Part shown: piece after piece, positions 1-14,435 of the stretch
Numbering within the stretch: the first letter of the stretch is position 1
Layout: the number at the start of each line of letters is the position of its first letter
Assembly: GCF_023273875.1 (NCBI RefSeq)
Contig: NZ_CP096882.1
Location: forward strand, 4,154,001-4,218,000
Length of the DNA: 64,000 nucleotides
Reading direction: 5' to 3'
Origin: Pseudarthrobacter sp. SSS035
GTDB taxonomy: Bacteria; Actinomycetota; Actinomycetes; Actinomycetales; Micrococcaceae
Translations under genes and position numbers: made by a program
The notes under the pieces: generated by a model
What the model was told of the DNA's origin: nothing
Database searches by the model: none
Seen by the model: the letters and a program-made list of their open reading frames with translations, nothing else

Positions 1-2
1 CC

Positions 3-1208
3 GTCATCGAAGCCGCCGGCCTGGTGGCACTGCCCGGCATGGTGGACGTGCACACACACCTGCGCGAGCCCGGCCGCGAAGATGCCGAAACCGTCGAGAC
101 CGGCACCCGCGCCGCCGCACTGGGCGGCTTCACCGCGGTCCACGCCATGGCCAACAGCAACCCGGTGGCGGACACGGCCGGTGTGGTGGAACAGGTCCAC
201 AGCCTGGGCCGCGCGGCCGGCTGGGTGGACGTCCGTCCCGTCGGCGCCGTGACCGTCGGCCTGGCCGGCGAGCAGCTCGCCGAACTCGGTGCCATGGCAG
301 ATTCCCGTGCCCAGGTCCGCATGTTCTCCGACGACGGCCTCTGCGTCCACGATCCCGTGCTGATGCGCCGCGCCCTGGAGTACGTCAAAGCGTTCGACGG
401 CGTGGTGGCCCAGCACGCGCAGGAACCCCGCCTTACCGCCGGGGCCCAGATGAACGAGGGCGCCGTCTCCGCCGTCCTCGGACTCACCGGCTGGCCGGCA
501 GTCGCCGAGGAGAGCATCATCGCCCGTGACGTCCTGCTGGCGCAGCACGTTGACTCCCGCCTGCACGTCTGCCACGTCTCCACTGCCGGCTCCGTGGAGA
601 TCATCCGCTGGGCCAAGGAACGCGGCATCAACGTCACCGCCGAGGTCACCCCGCACCACCTCCTGCTCACCGACGACCTGGTCCGCAGCTACAACCCCGT
701 CTACAAGGTCAACCCGCCGCTGCGGACCGATGCTGACGTGCAGGCGCTGCGCGCCGGCCTGGCTGACGGGACCATCGACGTGGTGGGCACCGACCATGCC
801 CCGCACCCGAGCGAGCACAAGGAATGCGAGTGGGCGCAGGCCGCGATGGGCATGACCGGGCTGGAAACCGCTCTGTCCGTAGTGCAGCACACCATGATCG
901 AGACCGGCCTCATGACCTGGGCCGATTTTGCCAGGGTGACCTCCACGGCCGCGGCGCAGATCGGCCGGGTGACGGACCAGGGCCGTCCCCTGGACGCCGG
1001 CGAACCCGCCAACATCATCCTTGTGGATCCCGCAGCCCGCTGGACCGTTGACCCTGCCAAGATGGCAACCATGGGCCGCAACTCCCCGTTCGCCGGCCTG
1101 GAGCTGCCGGGCAAGGTGGTGGCCACCTTCTACAAGGGCCACCCCACCGTCCTGGACGGCCAGCTCAACACGCCGTACCGCGAACCGGCTGCGGCAGGCG
1201 CCTCCTGA
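3..1208 (+). CDS. pyrC: Dihydroorotase, 5' end cut by window edge
   Basis: Zinc amidohydrolase that closes N-carbamoyl-L-aspartate to dihydroorotate, the third step of UMP synthesis, in the cytoplasm. The reading frame is open to the first base of the window, so the true start lies upstream and the first visible residues (VIEAAG) are internal. The metal-binding HTHLREPG motif follows at once, and the late GTDHAPHPSEHK stretch carries the catalytic aspartate region of class I dihydroorotases. Only a few dozen N-terminal residues should be missing. The stop overlaps the next start by one base (TGATG), so this is the upstream part of a translationally coupled pyr operon. Confidence 0.96.
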   Translation, partial: VIEAAGLVALPGMVDVHTHLREPGREDAETVETGTRAAALGGFTAVHAMANSNPVADTAGVVEQVHSLGRAAGWVDVRPVGAVTVGLAGEQLAELGAMADSRAQVRMFSDDGLCVHDPVLMRRALEYVKAFDGVVAQHAQEPRLTAGAQMNEGAVSAVLGLTGWPAVAEESIIARDVLLAQHVDSRLHVCHVSTAGSVEIIRWAKERGINVTAEVTPHHLLLTDDLVRSYNPVYKVNPPLRTDADVQALRAGLADGTIDVVGTDHAPHPSEHKECEWAQAAMGMTGLETALSVVQHTMIETGLMTWADFARVTSTAAAQIGRVTDQGRPLDAGEPANIILVDPAARWTVDPAKMATMGRNSPFAGLELPGKVVATFYKGHPTVLDGQLNTPYREPAAAGAS

Positions 1209-1738
1209 TGGACACCAAACTCCTTACCGGCCTCATCACGGCCGCGGTCATCGCCGTCGTCCTGCTGATGATCTGGGCAGGCTGGCGCAACCGCCTCAGG
1301 CGGCAGGCCGACGTCGGCCGGTTGCCCGACGTGCCAGAGGCGCCCGGCGTGCCGCTCGTCGGGGCCGACGGCCAGTACGTTGCGTCCACCACCGCCGGAG
1401 ACTGGCTGGACCGGATCGCGGTACACCGGCTTGGCATCCGGACCAATGCGGTCCTCAGCGTGTACCCGCATGGCGTCCTCTTCGACAGAACCGGTGCGCC
1501 GGCGCTCTACATCCCGGCCGGCAGCCTGACCGCCGTCCGGCAGGAAAGCGGCATGGCCGGAAAGTTCGTGGAAAAGGACGGGCTCCTGGTCCTCACCTGG
1601 GACCTCGGGACCCACGAACTCGACACGGGCTTCCGGACCCGCCGGGCCGCCGACAAGGACGCCCTCTATGACTCCCTTCAGCAATTGATCGCCGCCGCCC
1701 CCCAGGAACATTCCCAGGATCCCCAGAGTGGAAAGTAA
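1208..1738 (+). CDS. Small membrane protein with PH-like domain, between pyrC and carA
   Basis: A 176-residue protein with one hydrophobic N-terminal segment (about residues 7-26), an arginine-rich cytoplasmic flank (RNRLRRQ) and a soluble beta-rich remainder. The pattern resembles the PH-like domain proteins often found at this position of actinobacterial pyr operons. No catalytic motif is visible. It starts inside the pyrC stop (TGATG) and its own stop overlaps the predicted carA start, which argues for translational coupling and steady co-expression with pyrimidine enzymes. Its role is unknown; a membrane anchor or regulator for the pathway is only a guess. Some databases call this family a transporter, which the single membrane segment does not support. 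Confidence 0.8.
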   Translation: MDTKLLTGLITAAVIAVVLLMIWAGWRNRLRRQADVGRLPDVPEAPGVPLVGADGQYVASTTAGDWLDRIAVHRLGIRTNAVLSVYPHGVLFDRTGAPALYIPAGSLTAVRQESGMAGKFVEKDGLLVLTWDLGTHELDTGFRTRRAADKDALYDSLQQLIAAAPQEHSQDPQSGK

Positions 1739-3022
1739 GACAGTGACAGACTCCAACGAAGTGTCAGAAGCAGTAGTGACAGAAACAGCGACAGCAAAAG
1801 CAGAGACTGCGGCACCAGCAGCCCTTTCCACCACAGTTCCCACACCGGCGGTGCTGGTCCTGGAGGACGGCCGCATGTTCCGCGGCACCAGCTACGGCGC
1901 GCAGGGCACGGCCCTGGGCGAAGCGGTGTTCGCCACCGGCATGACCGGCTACCAGGAAACCATCACCGACCCCTCCTACGCCCGCCAGCTGGTGGTGCAG
2001 ACGGCGCCGCACATCGGCAACACCGGTGTGAACAGCGAGGACGCCGAGTCCCGCCGCATCTGGGTGGCCGGCTACATCGTCCGCGACGCCGCCCGCCGCC
2101 CCTCCAACTGGCGCTCCGAACGCTCCCTGGACGAGGAGCTCATCGGGCAGGGGATTGTCGGCATCCAGGGCGTGGACACCCGTGCCATCACCCGCCACCT
2201 GCGTGAGCACAAGACCATGCGCGCCGGCATCTTCTCGGGTGCGGCCGCCAAGGCCACGGACAAGGAACTCGTTGACGCGGTCCTGGCCAGCGCCCCGATG
2301 GAAGGTGCCCGTCTGGCCGAGGAAGTCAGCGTCAGCGAAGCCTATGTGGTGGACCCCCAGGACCACGGCTGGGACGGCGAGGCGCGCTTCAGCATTGCCG
2401 CGATCGACCTCGGCATCAAGGCCATGACGCCCATCCGCTTCGCCGAGCGCGGCGTCCGCGTCCATGTCCTGCCGGCAACCTCCACCCTCGAGGACGTCAA
2501 GGCCGTCAACCCGGACGGCTTCTTTATGTCCAACGGCCCGGGCGACCCCGCCACGGCAGACGCCCAGGTCAAGCTGCTCCGGTCCGTCCTGGACGAGAAG
2601 CTGCCGTACTTCGGCATCTGCTTCGGCAACCAGATCCTGGGACGAGCCCTGGGCTTCGGCACCTACAAGCTCCCCTACGGCCACCGCGGCATCAACCAGC
2701 CCGTCCTGGACCGCCGCACCGGCAAAGTGGAGATCACCTCCCAGAACCACGGCTTCGCCGTGGACGCACCGCTCGACGGCGCCACGCAGGCTCCCGAGGA
2801 GCGCTACGGCCGCGTTGAGGTTAGCCACATCAGCCTCAACGACGACGTCGTCGAAGGCCTCGCGTGCCTGGACATCCCGGCCTTCTCGGTGCAGTACCAC
2901 CCGGAAGCCGCAGCCGGCCCGCACGACGCCGCCTACCTGTTTGACCGTTTCATCGACCTGATGGCCGTCACCAAAACCGGCTCAGAGAACACCACCGATT
3001 CCAAGACTGAGGACAAGAAGTA

Positions 3023-3023
<1 letters not shown>
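1728..3023 (+). CDS. carA: Carbamoyl-phosphate synthase, small (glutaminase) subunit
   Basis: Hydrolyses glutamine and channels ammonia to CarB for carbamoyl phosphate, shared by pyrimidine and arginine synthesis. The N-terminal CarA domain begins near residue 40 (VLVLEDGRMF). The class I glutamine amidotransferase domain fills the C-terminal half, with the nucleophile in GICFGNQ (Cys298) and the His391/Glu393 pair in YHPEA. The first 35-40 residues are rich in Thr, Ala, Glu and Val and are not part of the conserved fold. In-frame GTG codons at 1743 and 1774 could be the real start, so the N-terminus is uncertain. The stop overlaps the carB start (TAATG). Confidence 0.97.
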
Positions 3024-6359
<3,336 letters not shown>

Positions 6360-6367
<8 letters not shown>

Positions 6368-7226
6368 GGCCGCCTCCACACCATCAAGCCCCGCGCGGGA
6401 GTCCTTCGGCTCCCGGCTCGGGGCGGCCATGGCGGCCCGCGGGCCGCTGTGCGTGGGCATTGACCCGCACCCGGCTCTCCTGAAGGACTGGGGACTGGCC
6501 GACGACGCCGCAGGGCTGAGGCGGTTTTCGCTGACGGTCCTGGAGGCTGTCGGTTCGCTCGCTGCCGCGGTGAAGCCGCAGGTGGCGCTCTACGAGCGCC
6601 ACGGTTCGGCCGGGATGGCAGTCCTGGAGGAAGTGCTGGCCGCCGCCGATGGCCAGGTGCTCACCATTGCTGACGCCAAGCGGGGGGACATCGGCTCCAC
6701 GATGGCTGCCTACGCGGACGCCTGGCTGCGGGACGGCTCGTCCCTGGCAGCCGACTCCGTGACCCTCAGCCCGTACCTGGGGTTTGAGTCGCTCCGCCCG
6801 GCCCTTGACCTGGCAGCGGACTACGGCCGGGGCGTATTTGTCCTGGCGTTGACCTCCAACCCGGAGGGGGCTTCCGTTCAGCATGTGGGCGGAGCCGACT
6901 CCGTGGCCCGGCGGATCGTCGAGGCGGCAGCGGCAGAGAACAGCCGTTATGCCGGCAGCCTGGGGTCCGTTGGACTCGTCGTCGGCGCCACCGTGGGGTC
7001 AGCGTTGACTGACCTGCACCTGGACCTGCCGGCGGTCCGCGGGCCCATCCTGGCTCCCGGGCTGGGCGCCCAGGGGGCCACACCGGCAGACCTGCGCCGG
7101 ACCTTCGGTGCCGCGTACCCGCAGGTCCTGGGGACGTCCAGCCGGGATATCCTGGCTGCCGGTCCAGGGACCCAGGGTCTCCGTGATGCTGCGTTGCGCA
7201 CGCTTGAGGGGCTCCGCGGCAAATAG
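6360..7226 (+). CDS. pyrF: Orotidine 5'-phosphate decarboxylase, type 2
   Basis: Decarboxylates OMP to UMP, the last step of de novo pyrimidine synthesis. The protein has 288 residues, the longer subfamily-2 form usual in actinobacteria and mycobacteria. Seen motifs are CVGIDPHP near residue 30, KPQVALYERHG, and the catalytic Lys/Asp cluster ADAKRGDIGSTM around residues 104-115. The start codon sits eight bases inside carB, so it is translationally coupled. The pyrD gene usually needed between CarB and PyrF is not here and lies 53 kb downstream at 60785. After the stop there is a short gap with a hairpin before mihF. Confidence 0.96.
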
Positions 7227-7285
7227 GCGCCCTCAATGCTGGCATCCATTGATTCGCCGCCCACCAAGGGGTAGGTTTCAGGACA

Positions 7286-7310
7286 AGTCCAATGGCGGTC
7301 GCCTTGGACT
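7286..7310 (+). other. Hairpin between pyrF and mihF
   Basis: AGTCCAA pairs with TTGGACT, and an inner GGCG/CGCC extends the stem after one bulged T. No T-run follows, so it is either a U-less terminator of the pyr transcript, an mRNA stabilizer or a processing site. It ends a few bases before the first possible mihF start. Confidence 0.4.
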
Positions 7311-7337
7311 CAGCCGATGAATCCGGGGGTGTCCTCC

Positions 7338-7655
7338 ATGAGCCTGCGACCCTTATCTCCTTCGGAACGCGCGGCGGCCCTGAACAAGGCGGCCGCCGCG
7401 CGGGCCGCCAGGGCGGCCGCCAAAGAGCGCCTCAAAAACGGCAAGACGTCGGCAGCGGATCTTATCGGTGCCGCCGCCGCGGATGACGCCCTCGCCCGGA
7501 TGCGGGTGGTGGAGCTGTTGGAGGCCCTGCCGGGCATCGGAAAAGTCAGGGCTGCAGCCATTATGGAGCAGTTGGGCATAGCGGCGTCCCGCCGGCTCCG
7601 CGGACTGGGCATTCACCAGCGCCAGGCGCTGGTAGATTTTATAGACGAGAAATAG
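7338..7655 (+). CDS. mihF: Integration host factor, actinobacterial type
   Basis: A 105-residue nucleoid protein of the actinobacterial mIHF family, unrelated in fold to enteric IHF. It bends DNA through a helix-two-turn-helix. The Ala/Arg-rich N-terminal helix (PSERAAALNKAAAARAARAAAKERLKNG region) is followed by LLEALPGIGKVRAAAIMEQL and RRLRGLGIHQRQAL, the DNA-binding helix-hairpin-helix-like region that defines the family. I chose the ATG at 7338 because homology begins with PLSPSERAAAL; an in-frame ATG at 7317 would add seven residues. It precedes gmk by 47 bases, the usual mihF-gmk-rpoZ order in this phylum. Confidence 0.93.
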   Translation: MSLRPLSPSERAAALNKAAAARAARAAAKERLKNGKTSAADLIGAAAADDALARMRVVELLEALPGIGKVRAAAIMEQLGIAASRRLRGLGIHQRQALVDFIDEK

Positions 7656-7702
7656 GGCGTTCCCAGGGGCGCCCGAACCCAAACTCCGCCGCAAAGGAAT
7701 AC

Positions 7703-8278
7703 GTGAGCAAGAAACCGGGACTGACAGTCCTCGCTGGTCCGACGGCTGTTGGCAAAGGCACCGTGTCCACCTACATCCGGGATAACTACCCCGAAGTCTG
7801 GCTTTCCGTATCGGCCACCACCCGCGCTCCGCGGCCCGGTGAGCAGGACGGCGTCCACTACTTCTTCAAGTCCAGGGAAGAGTTCGAGTCGCTCGTTGCA
7901 GCCGGCGAGTTCCTCGAATGGGCCGTAGTCCACGGCCAGAACACCTACGGCACGCTGCGGAGTTCCGTGGACGAGGCCATCGCCGCCGGCAGGTCCGTCC
8001 TGCTGGAGATCGATCTGCAGGGTGCACGCCAGGTCAAGCAGGCCGTTCCGGACGCCCAGTTTGTGTTCCTGGCACCGCCCAGCTGGGACGAAATGGTCCG
8101 CCGCCTGGTGGGTCGCGGCACGGAAACCGAGCAGGAGCAGCAGCAACGGCTGGAAACAGCTAAACTGGAACTTGCCGCTGAACCGGAGTTTAACCACACC
8201 GTCATCAATGATGACGTTCGCCGGGCAGCGGACGAGCTTGTTTCACTCATGGGGCTGACCCCGCACCCGCACAAGTAG
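7703..8278 (+). CDS. gmk: Guanylate kinase
   Basis: Phosphorylates GMP to GDP using ATP. It is a 191-residue protein of normal length with a P-loop AGPTAVGKGT at residues 11-20, the GMP-binding SATTRAPRPGEQDGVHYFF segment and the EFLEWA..HGQNTYGT stretch, all diagnostic for the family. The start is GTG behind a weak AAGGAAT ribosome site. Its neighbours mihF and rpoZ form the standard actinobacterial cluster and are probably co-transcribed. Nothing unusual was seen. Confidence 0.97.
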   Translation: MSKKPGLTVLAGPTAVGKGTVSTYIRDNYPEVWLSVSATTRAPRPGEQDGVHYFFKSREEFESLVAAGEFLEWAVVHGQNTYGTLRSSVDEAIAAGRSVLLEIDLQGARQVKQAVPDAQFVFLAPPSWDEMVRRLVGRGTETEQEQQQRLETAKLELAAEPEFNHTVINDDVRRAADELVSLMGLTPHPHK

Positions 8279-8314
8279 CCGGTACCAGCCAGCCCGTTAG
8301 AATTTGGAGAATTC

Positions 8315-8575
8315 GTGTCCACGAACCTTGAAGGCATCATCAACCCGCCGATCGACTCACTGCTTCAGGCAGCTGATTCCAAGTACGGCCTGGTGATCTT
8401 CGGTGCCAAGCGTGCACGTCAGATCAACGCTTACTACGCCCAGCTGCACGAGGGCCTGTTCGAGTACGTCGGCCCCCTGGTCGACACCAAGCTGAACGAG
8501 AAGTCGCTGTCCATCGCCCTGCGCGAAATCAACGAAGGCAAGCTCGTTTCCACGCCGATCGAACCCGCAGAGTAA
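8315..8575 (+). CDS. rpoZ: RNA polymerase omega subunit
   Basis: An 86-residue small subunit that aids RNA polymerase assembly by holding the beta-prime subunit. The core motif is complete: INPPIDSLL near the start, then YGLVIFGAKRARQINAYY, which carries the RAR(Q)I hallmark. The GTG start follows a TTGGAGAATTC ribosome site at good spacing. It lies between gmk and coaBC with gaps of about 30-40 bases and no visible terminator, so one transcript is likely. Confidence 0.97.
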   Translation: MSTNLEGIINPPIDSLLQAADSKYGLVIFGAKRARQINAYYAQLHEGLFEYVGPLVDTKLNEKSLSIALREINEGKLVSTPIEPAE

Positions 8576-8604
8576 GTTCAGACTGCCCTGTTGACGGAGG
8601 TCAC

Positions 8605-9855
8605 GTGCGCATAGTCCTCGGAGTCGGGGGAGGGATTGCGGCCTACAAGGTCGCATCGCTCCTCCGGCTTTTTACTGAAGCCGGCCACAATGTCACGGTG
8701 ATTCCCACTGAGGCAGCCACCCGCTTTGTGGGTGTCGCCACGTGGGAGGCCCTCTCCGGGAACCCGGTCAGCAACAGCGTCTTCGACGACGTGCACCAGG
8801 TCAACCACGTCAGGCTCGGCCATGAGGCCGACCTCATCGTGGTGGCGCCCGCGACGGCCGATCTGCTGGCGCGCGCGGCCACCGGACAAGCCAACGACCT
8901 CCTCACCAACACGCTGCTCATGGCCAGCGGCCCGGTACTCTTTGCCCCCGCCATGCACACGGAGATGTGGCAGCACGCCGCCACCCGCGCCAACGTTGAA
9001 ACGCTGCGGAGCAGGGGAGTGGCCGTCCTGGAACCGGCCAGCGGCCGGCTCACCGGCACCGACTCCGGTCCGGGCCGCCTGCCTGAGCCCGAAGCCATTT
9101 TCGACGCCGCCATGGCACTCGCCCAGGGCCAGTCCGATTACCAGCTTCCGCTAGCCGGGCGGACCGTCACAGTCAGCGCAGGCGGAACGCGGGAACCGCT
9201 GGACCCCGTCCGTTTCCTGGGCAACCGGTCCTCCGGTAAGCAGGGTGTGGCGCTGGCCGTCGCCGCCCGCAACGCGGGTGCCACGGTCCGCCTGGTCGCC
9301 GCCCATATGGAGGTCCCGGCGCCGGCCGGGGTCGACGTGGTGACCGTTGAGACCGCCTTGGAGTTGCGCGAGGCCATGCTGGCAGCCGCGGCGGATTCCG
9401 ACGTCGTGATCATGGCTGCGGCCGTGGCGGACTTCCGCCCCGCGGAGATCTCCGGGACCAAAATCAAAAAACGTGATGACACCGCGGACCCCGTCATTTC
9501 CCTGGTCCGGAACCCGGACATCCTCCAGGAACTGGTCGAGGTCCGGGACCACGCTCCCGAAAACGAGGCCAGCCGCCGCAGCCAGCTGATTGTGGGCTTC
9601 GCAGCAGAGACCGGTGACGGCCAGGGCGACGTCTTGACCTACGCGGAGGCAAAGCTCAAGCGCAAGGGCTGCGACCTCCTGGTGGTCAATCATGTGGGAT
9701 CGGACAAGGTTTTTGGCCAGGACAGCAACTCGGTAGTCATCCTTGCCCGCTCCGGCGCCGAACCACAACTGGCCGCCGGAACCAAAACAGAGGTTTCGGC
9801 CGCCGTCATCACGCGGGTCGGCTATGAGCTGAACCACGTTTCGCCACGCGCCTGA
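8605..9855 (+). CDS. coaBC: Bifunctional phosphopantothenoylcysteine decarboxylase / phosphopantothenate-cysteine ligase
   Basis: Catalyses two steps of coenzyme A synthesis: ligation of cysteine to 4'-phosphopantothenate, then decarboxylation. The N-terminal flavoprotein domain (about residues 1-180) shows GVGGGIAAYK, the active-site HVRLGHEAD histidine region and PAMHTEMW. The C-terminal CoaB domain (about 185-405) shows SAGGTREPLDPVRFLGN, AAAVADFRP and the KIKK segment of the synthetase site. The GTG start has a clear GGAGG site. At 416 residues it is full length. Confidence 0.96.
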   Translation: MRIVLGVGGGIAAYKVASLLRLFTEAGHNVTVIPTEAATRFVGVATWEALSGNPVSNSVFDDVHQVNHVRLGHEADLIVVAPATADLLARAATGQANDLLTNTLLMASGPVLFAPAMHTEMWQHAATRANVETLRSRGVAVLEPASGRLTGTDSGPGRLPEPEAIFDAAMALAQGQSDYQLPLAGRTVTVSAGGTREPLDPVRFLGNRSSGKQGVALAVAARNAGATVRLVAAHMEVPAPAGVDVVTVETALELREAMLAAAADSDVVIMAAAVADFRPAEISGTKIKKRDDTADPVISLVRNPDILQELVEVRDHAPENEASRRSQLIVGFAAETGDGQGDVLTYAEAKLKRKGCDLLVVNHVGSDKVFGQDSNSVVILARSGAEPQLAAGTKTEVSAAVITRVGYELNHVSPRA

Positions 9856-9933
9856 CCGAAAGCCACGCACCGTTTCCTTAGCACGGGGACACACGCCGCC
9901 GGACGTCCGATTCCCAACCAGTAAGGTAGTTGA

Positions 9934-11169
<1,236 letters not shown>

Positions 11170-11180
11170 GCCAGTCCGCC

Positions 11181-13335
11181 ATGGCCTCTGATGAGTCTGT
11201 CCCTCCCGGCGCCGTCCAGTTGTCGCTGCTGCAGGGCTTCCCGGCGAAGGCCAGGCCGTCCGGGCCCCCGCTGGCCGCGCACCTTCCGGTGGCCAGGGTC
11301 CTCGTGGAGACGCCGCTGCCGCATCTGGACCGGCCTTTCGACTACAGCGTGCCGGCCGAACTGGACGGGGCCGCACAGGCCGGCGTCCGGGTAAAGGTCA
11401 GCTTCAACGGCCAGGACCTGTCCGGGTTCATCATTGAACGGACTGAAGAATCCGACGCCGGCCACACCCTGGTGCCCCTGCAGAAGGTGGTCTCTCCCGT
11501 CGTCGTCCTGACTCCGGCTGTCCGGGATCTGGTGTCCGCAGTCGCGGCCCGGTATGCGGGGACCGTCAGTGACGTCCTTCGCGTCGCGGTGCCTCCGCGC
11601 ATGGCGAGGCTCGAGAAGGACTTCCTCCCGCCCCCCGAAGCAGAGCCTGCGGCACCGGATCCGCTCGCCGACGCCGGGGCCTTGACCGGCCCGGACGTCC
11701 CTGCCGGGACTGACGCAGACTGGACCGGGTACCGCAACGGCCCGGCATTTGTCCGCCACCTGAGGGACGGCGGATCTCCACGGGCGGTCTTCAACCCGCT
11801 CCAGGGATTCGGCCCGGCAGCTTGGCCGCACCTGATGGCAACGGCCGTGGCAGCAGTCCGTGCCTCCGGCCGCGGCGCCGTAGTGGTGGTGCCGGACTAC
11901 CGGGACCTGGACCAGCTGGAAAAGGCGCTCCTGGCTGTGCTGCCCGCCGACGATATCGCCCGCCTGACATCCGACGACGGCCCCACCCCCCGCTACCGGA
12001 ACTTCCTGCGCCTCCTTGCCGGGTCCGCGCGCGTAGCCATCGGCACGCGCTCGGCAGCGTTTGCCCCGGTCCGGGATCTGGGCCTTGTTGCCTGCTGGGA
12101 CGACGGCGATGACCTCCACATCGAACAGCGTGCCCCGTACGCCCATGCCCGCGACGTGCTGCTGCTGCGCGCGGACCAGGAAGGCACAGCCTGCCTCATG
12201 GCCGGTCATTCCAGGAGCACGGAACTCCAGCGGCTGGTGGAGGCCGGCTGGGCCATGCCCGTTGAGGCCGATCGGGCGTTCGCACGACAGACCGTGCCCC
12301 GGGTACTGAACACGGCGGACAGCTTCGAGCAGGAACGCGACCCCCTGGCCCTGGTTGCGCGGCTTCCCGGTGCCGCGTGGCGGGCTGCCAAGGACGGGCT
12401 GGAACGTGGGCCCGTCCTGGTGCAGGTGGCACGCGCCGGCTACGCGCCGTCGCTCGTCTGTGAGACGTGCCGCGAACCTGCCCGGTGCCAGGCCTGCCAA
12501 GGTCCCCTTGCCCTGGCCGGAGCCAGCGGCAGCTCTGCGATCCCGCAATGCCGCTGGTGTTCCACGCCGGCGCCGGAGTGGCAGTGTGCCCATTGCGCGG
12601 GGCACAAGCTCCGTAAGGGCGCCACCGGCGTCCTGCGCACAGCCGAAGAGCTGGGCAGGGCATTTCCCGGAAAAAACCGTCATTACGTCCTCGGGCGGCA
12701 ACATCAAGGCCGGCGTTGGCAGCGCCAAGGCCTTGGTGGTGGCCACCGTCGGGGCCGAGCCCGTGGCGGAGGGCGGTTACGCAGCGGCGCTGCTCCTGGA
12801 CGGTGACTCCCTGCTCCGCCGGGAGAACCTTCGCGCCGGGGAAGACACGGTGCGCCGCTGGTTCAACGCCGCGGCTTTGGTGCGCCCGGCGTCCGACGGC
12901 GGACTGGTGGTCATCACCGCGACGGAAAGTGTTGCTGTTGGCGCGTTGCTGCGGTGGGACCCGGCCGGGTACGCCAGGCGCGAGCTGGAACTCCGGATGG
13001 AACTCCAGCTGCCGCCGGCGGTCAGGATTGCCTCGGTCACCGGCCCCCGGGCCGCCGTCGTACATTTTTCCGGGACCGTGGAGAAGGAGCTGGCCGCCGC
13101 CGGCGTGACGCTGCGGACCGCAGGACCGGCTCCGCTGGTCCTCACCGGTCCAGCGGCCGCCGGGGGAGCCGGGGGTGCCCAGGGGGCCGTGGAAGACGCC
13201 CGGACCCTGCTGTTCTTCGCGTACGGGCAGGCAGCCACTGTCACCCGGGTGTTACGTGCAACAAAGGCTGCGGCCGCCGCCAAGAGGACCACGGAACCGG
13301 TCCAGGTCAGGCTGGACGGCGTGGACGTCCTCTAG
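11181..13335 (+). pseudogene. priA: Primosomal protein N' (actinobacterial PriA), apparent frameshift
   Basis: PriA acts in replication restart. Actinobacterial PriA keeps the DNA-binding and zinc regions but lacks the Walker helicase motifs, and none is seen here. The first frame covers the N-terminal DNA-binding domain (LVETPLPHLDRPFDYSVP) and a cysteine-rich zinc region (CETC, CQAC, CRWC, CAHC) up to EELGRAFPG. Coding then continues in the +1 frame from KTVITSSGGNIKAG to a stop at 13335. The two parts join cleanly if one A is removed from the A6 run at 12671-12676; the first frame alone stops at 12806. This is a sequencing error, a real mutation or a slippage site. The downstream part is too well conserved for an old pseudogene. 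Confidence 0.85.
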
Positions 13336-13358
13336 CGGCTTCCTTTTGGCGGCATCAG

Positions 13359-14435
13359 TCAGCGGCTGCGCCGCGCCATGATGTCGTGGGCCACGTCCAC
13401 CAGCTGCTGCGCGGATTCGTCCCAGCTGAACTCCTGCGCACGTGCCACGGAACGGCGGGACACCTGTTGCCAGTGGGCGTCGTCCCGCAGTTTCTGCACG
13501 GCCGCGGCGAACTCTGCCGGGGATGCGGGATCTACGTAGGTTGCCGCGTCGCCGCCCACCTCGCGGAAAATCGGGATGTCGCTGGCGATGACCGGCGTGC
13601 CGAGGGCCATGGCCTCCACCAGCGGAAGACCGTAACCTTCGGCGCGGGAGAGGCTCACCAGTGCGGTGGCCCGCATGAGCAGGACGGCATATTCGTCATC
13701 GGTGACACCGTTGTGGAAGACCACCGTGGCACCCGGCGGCACCATGATCTCCAGCTCGGCCCGGCGCTCGGCGGTGATCCTGCTCAGCAGGTGCAGGGTG
13801 AAATCCGGCAGCTCGGACATGCCGGCCACCATTGTTTCAACGTTTTTGTAGGGCATGAACGAGCCCATGTACACCAGCGAATGGTCCGCCCCGGCGGCGG
13901 GATCACGCGGTTCCTGGGCGGGCTGCGGAGCGTTGCTGATGATCCGCACGGGCCTTTTGGTGAGCCGGTACTTGGCCATGAGCGCTTCTGTGGTCCGGCT
14001 GATGGTGGCCACGGTGTCCGCCCGGTTGAGGAGGACGCGCTGCGGCCAGAACGCCTTGTGGTAGAGCCGCCAGAGCACGCGGACGGGTGCCGGCAGGAAT
14101 CCCGGGGGAGCGGGGTGCTCGTAGTAGATGAGGTCGTGCAGGGTCAGGACCAGGCCGTACTTGCGCCCCCAGCTGCCCATGGTCTGCATGGGGCACACCA
14201 CAACATCGGCGCCGAGCGGGTTGATCCTGCGGGCCACGAACAGCTCCAGCGGGGACAGCGGACTGTTGATCAATGTGTACGGAACATCCGGGAGCAGCGC
14301 CAGTTGGCGCGTGTCGCTGATAAGCATGGAAACCTCGGCCACCTTTGCCGTGGCGGCGATGAGGCTGGCCCCGTAACGGCTGATGCCGTCGTGATGATCG
14401 GTCCGGGTGAATCGTGCATCGATGACAATCTTCAC
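13359..14435 (-). CDS. Glycosyltransferase, GT4 family (GT-B fold)
   Basis: A 358-residue family-4 glycosyltransferase that should move a sugar from a nucleotide donor to an envelope or exopolysaccharide acceptor; donor and acceptor cannot be read from sequence. The N-terminal acceptor domain begins MKIVIDARFTRTDHHDGISRY. The C-terminal donor domain shows the retaining GT-B signature SRAEGYGLPLVEAMALG with its E-x7-E pair, then PVIASDIPIFREVGG. The start overlaps the stop of the hydrolase gene (ATGA), so the two are coupled in the minus-strand unit led by the SorC-type regulator. It converges on priA with a 23-base gap. Confidence 0.88.
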   Translation of the reverse strand: MKIVIDARFTRTDHHDGISRYGASLIAATAKVAEVSMLISDTRQLALLPDVPYTLINSPLSPLELFVARRINPLGADVVVCPMQTMGSWGRKYGLVLTLHDLIYYEHPAPPGFLPAPVRVLWRLYHKAFWPQRVLLNRADTVATISRTTEALMAKYRLTKRPVRIISNAPQPAQEPRDPAAGADHSLVYMGSFMPYKNVETMVAGMSELPDFTLHLLSRITAERRAELEIMVPPGATVVFHNGVTDDEYAVLLMRATALVSLSRAEGYGLPLVEAMALGTPVIASDIPIFREVGGDAATYVDPASPAEFAAAVQKLRDDAHWQQVSRRSVARAQEFSWDESAQQLVDVAHDIMARRSR

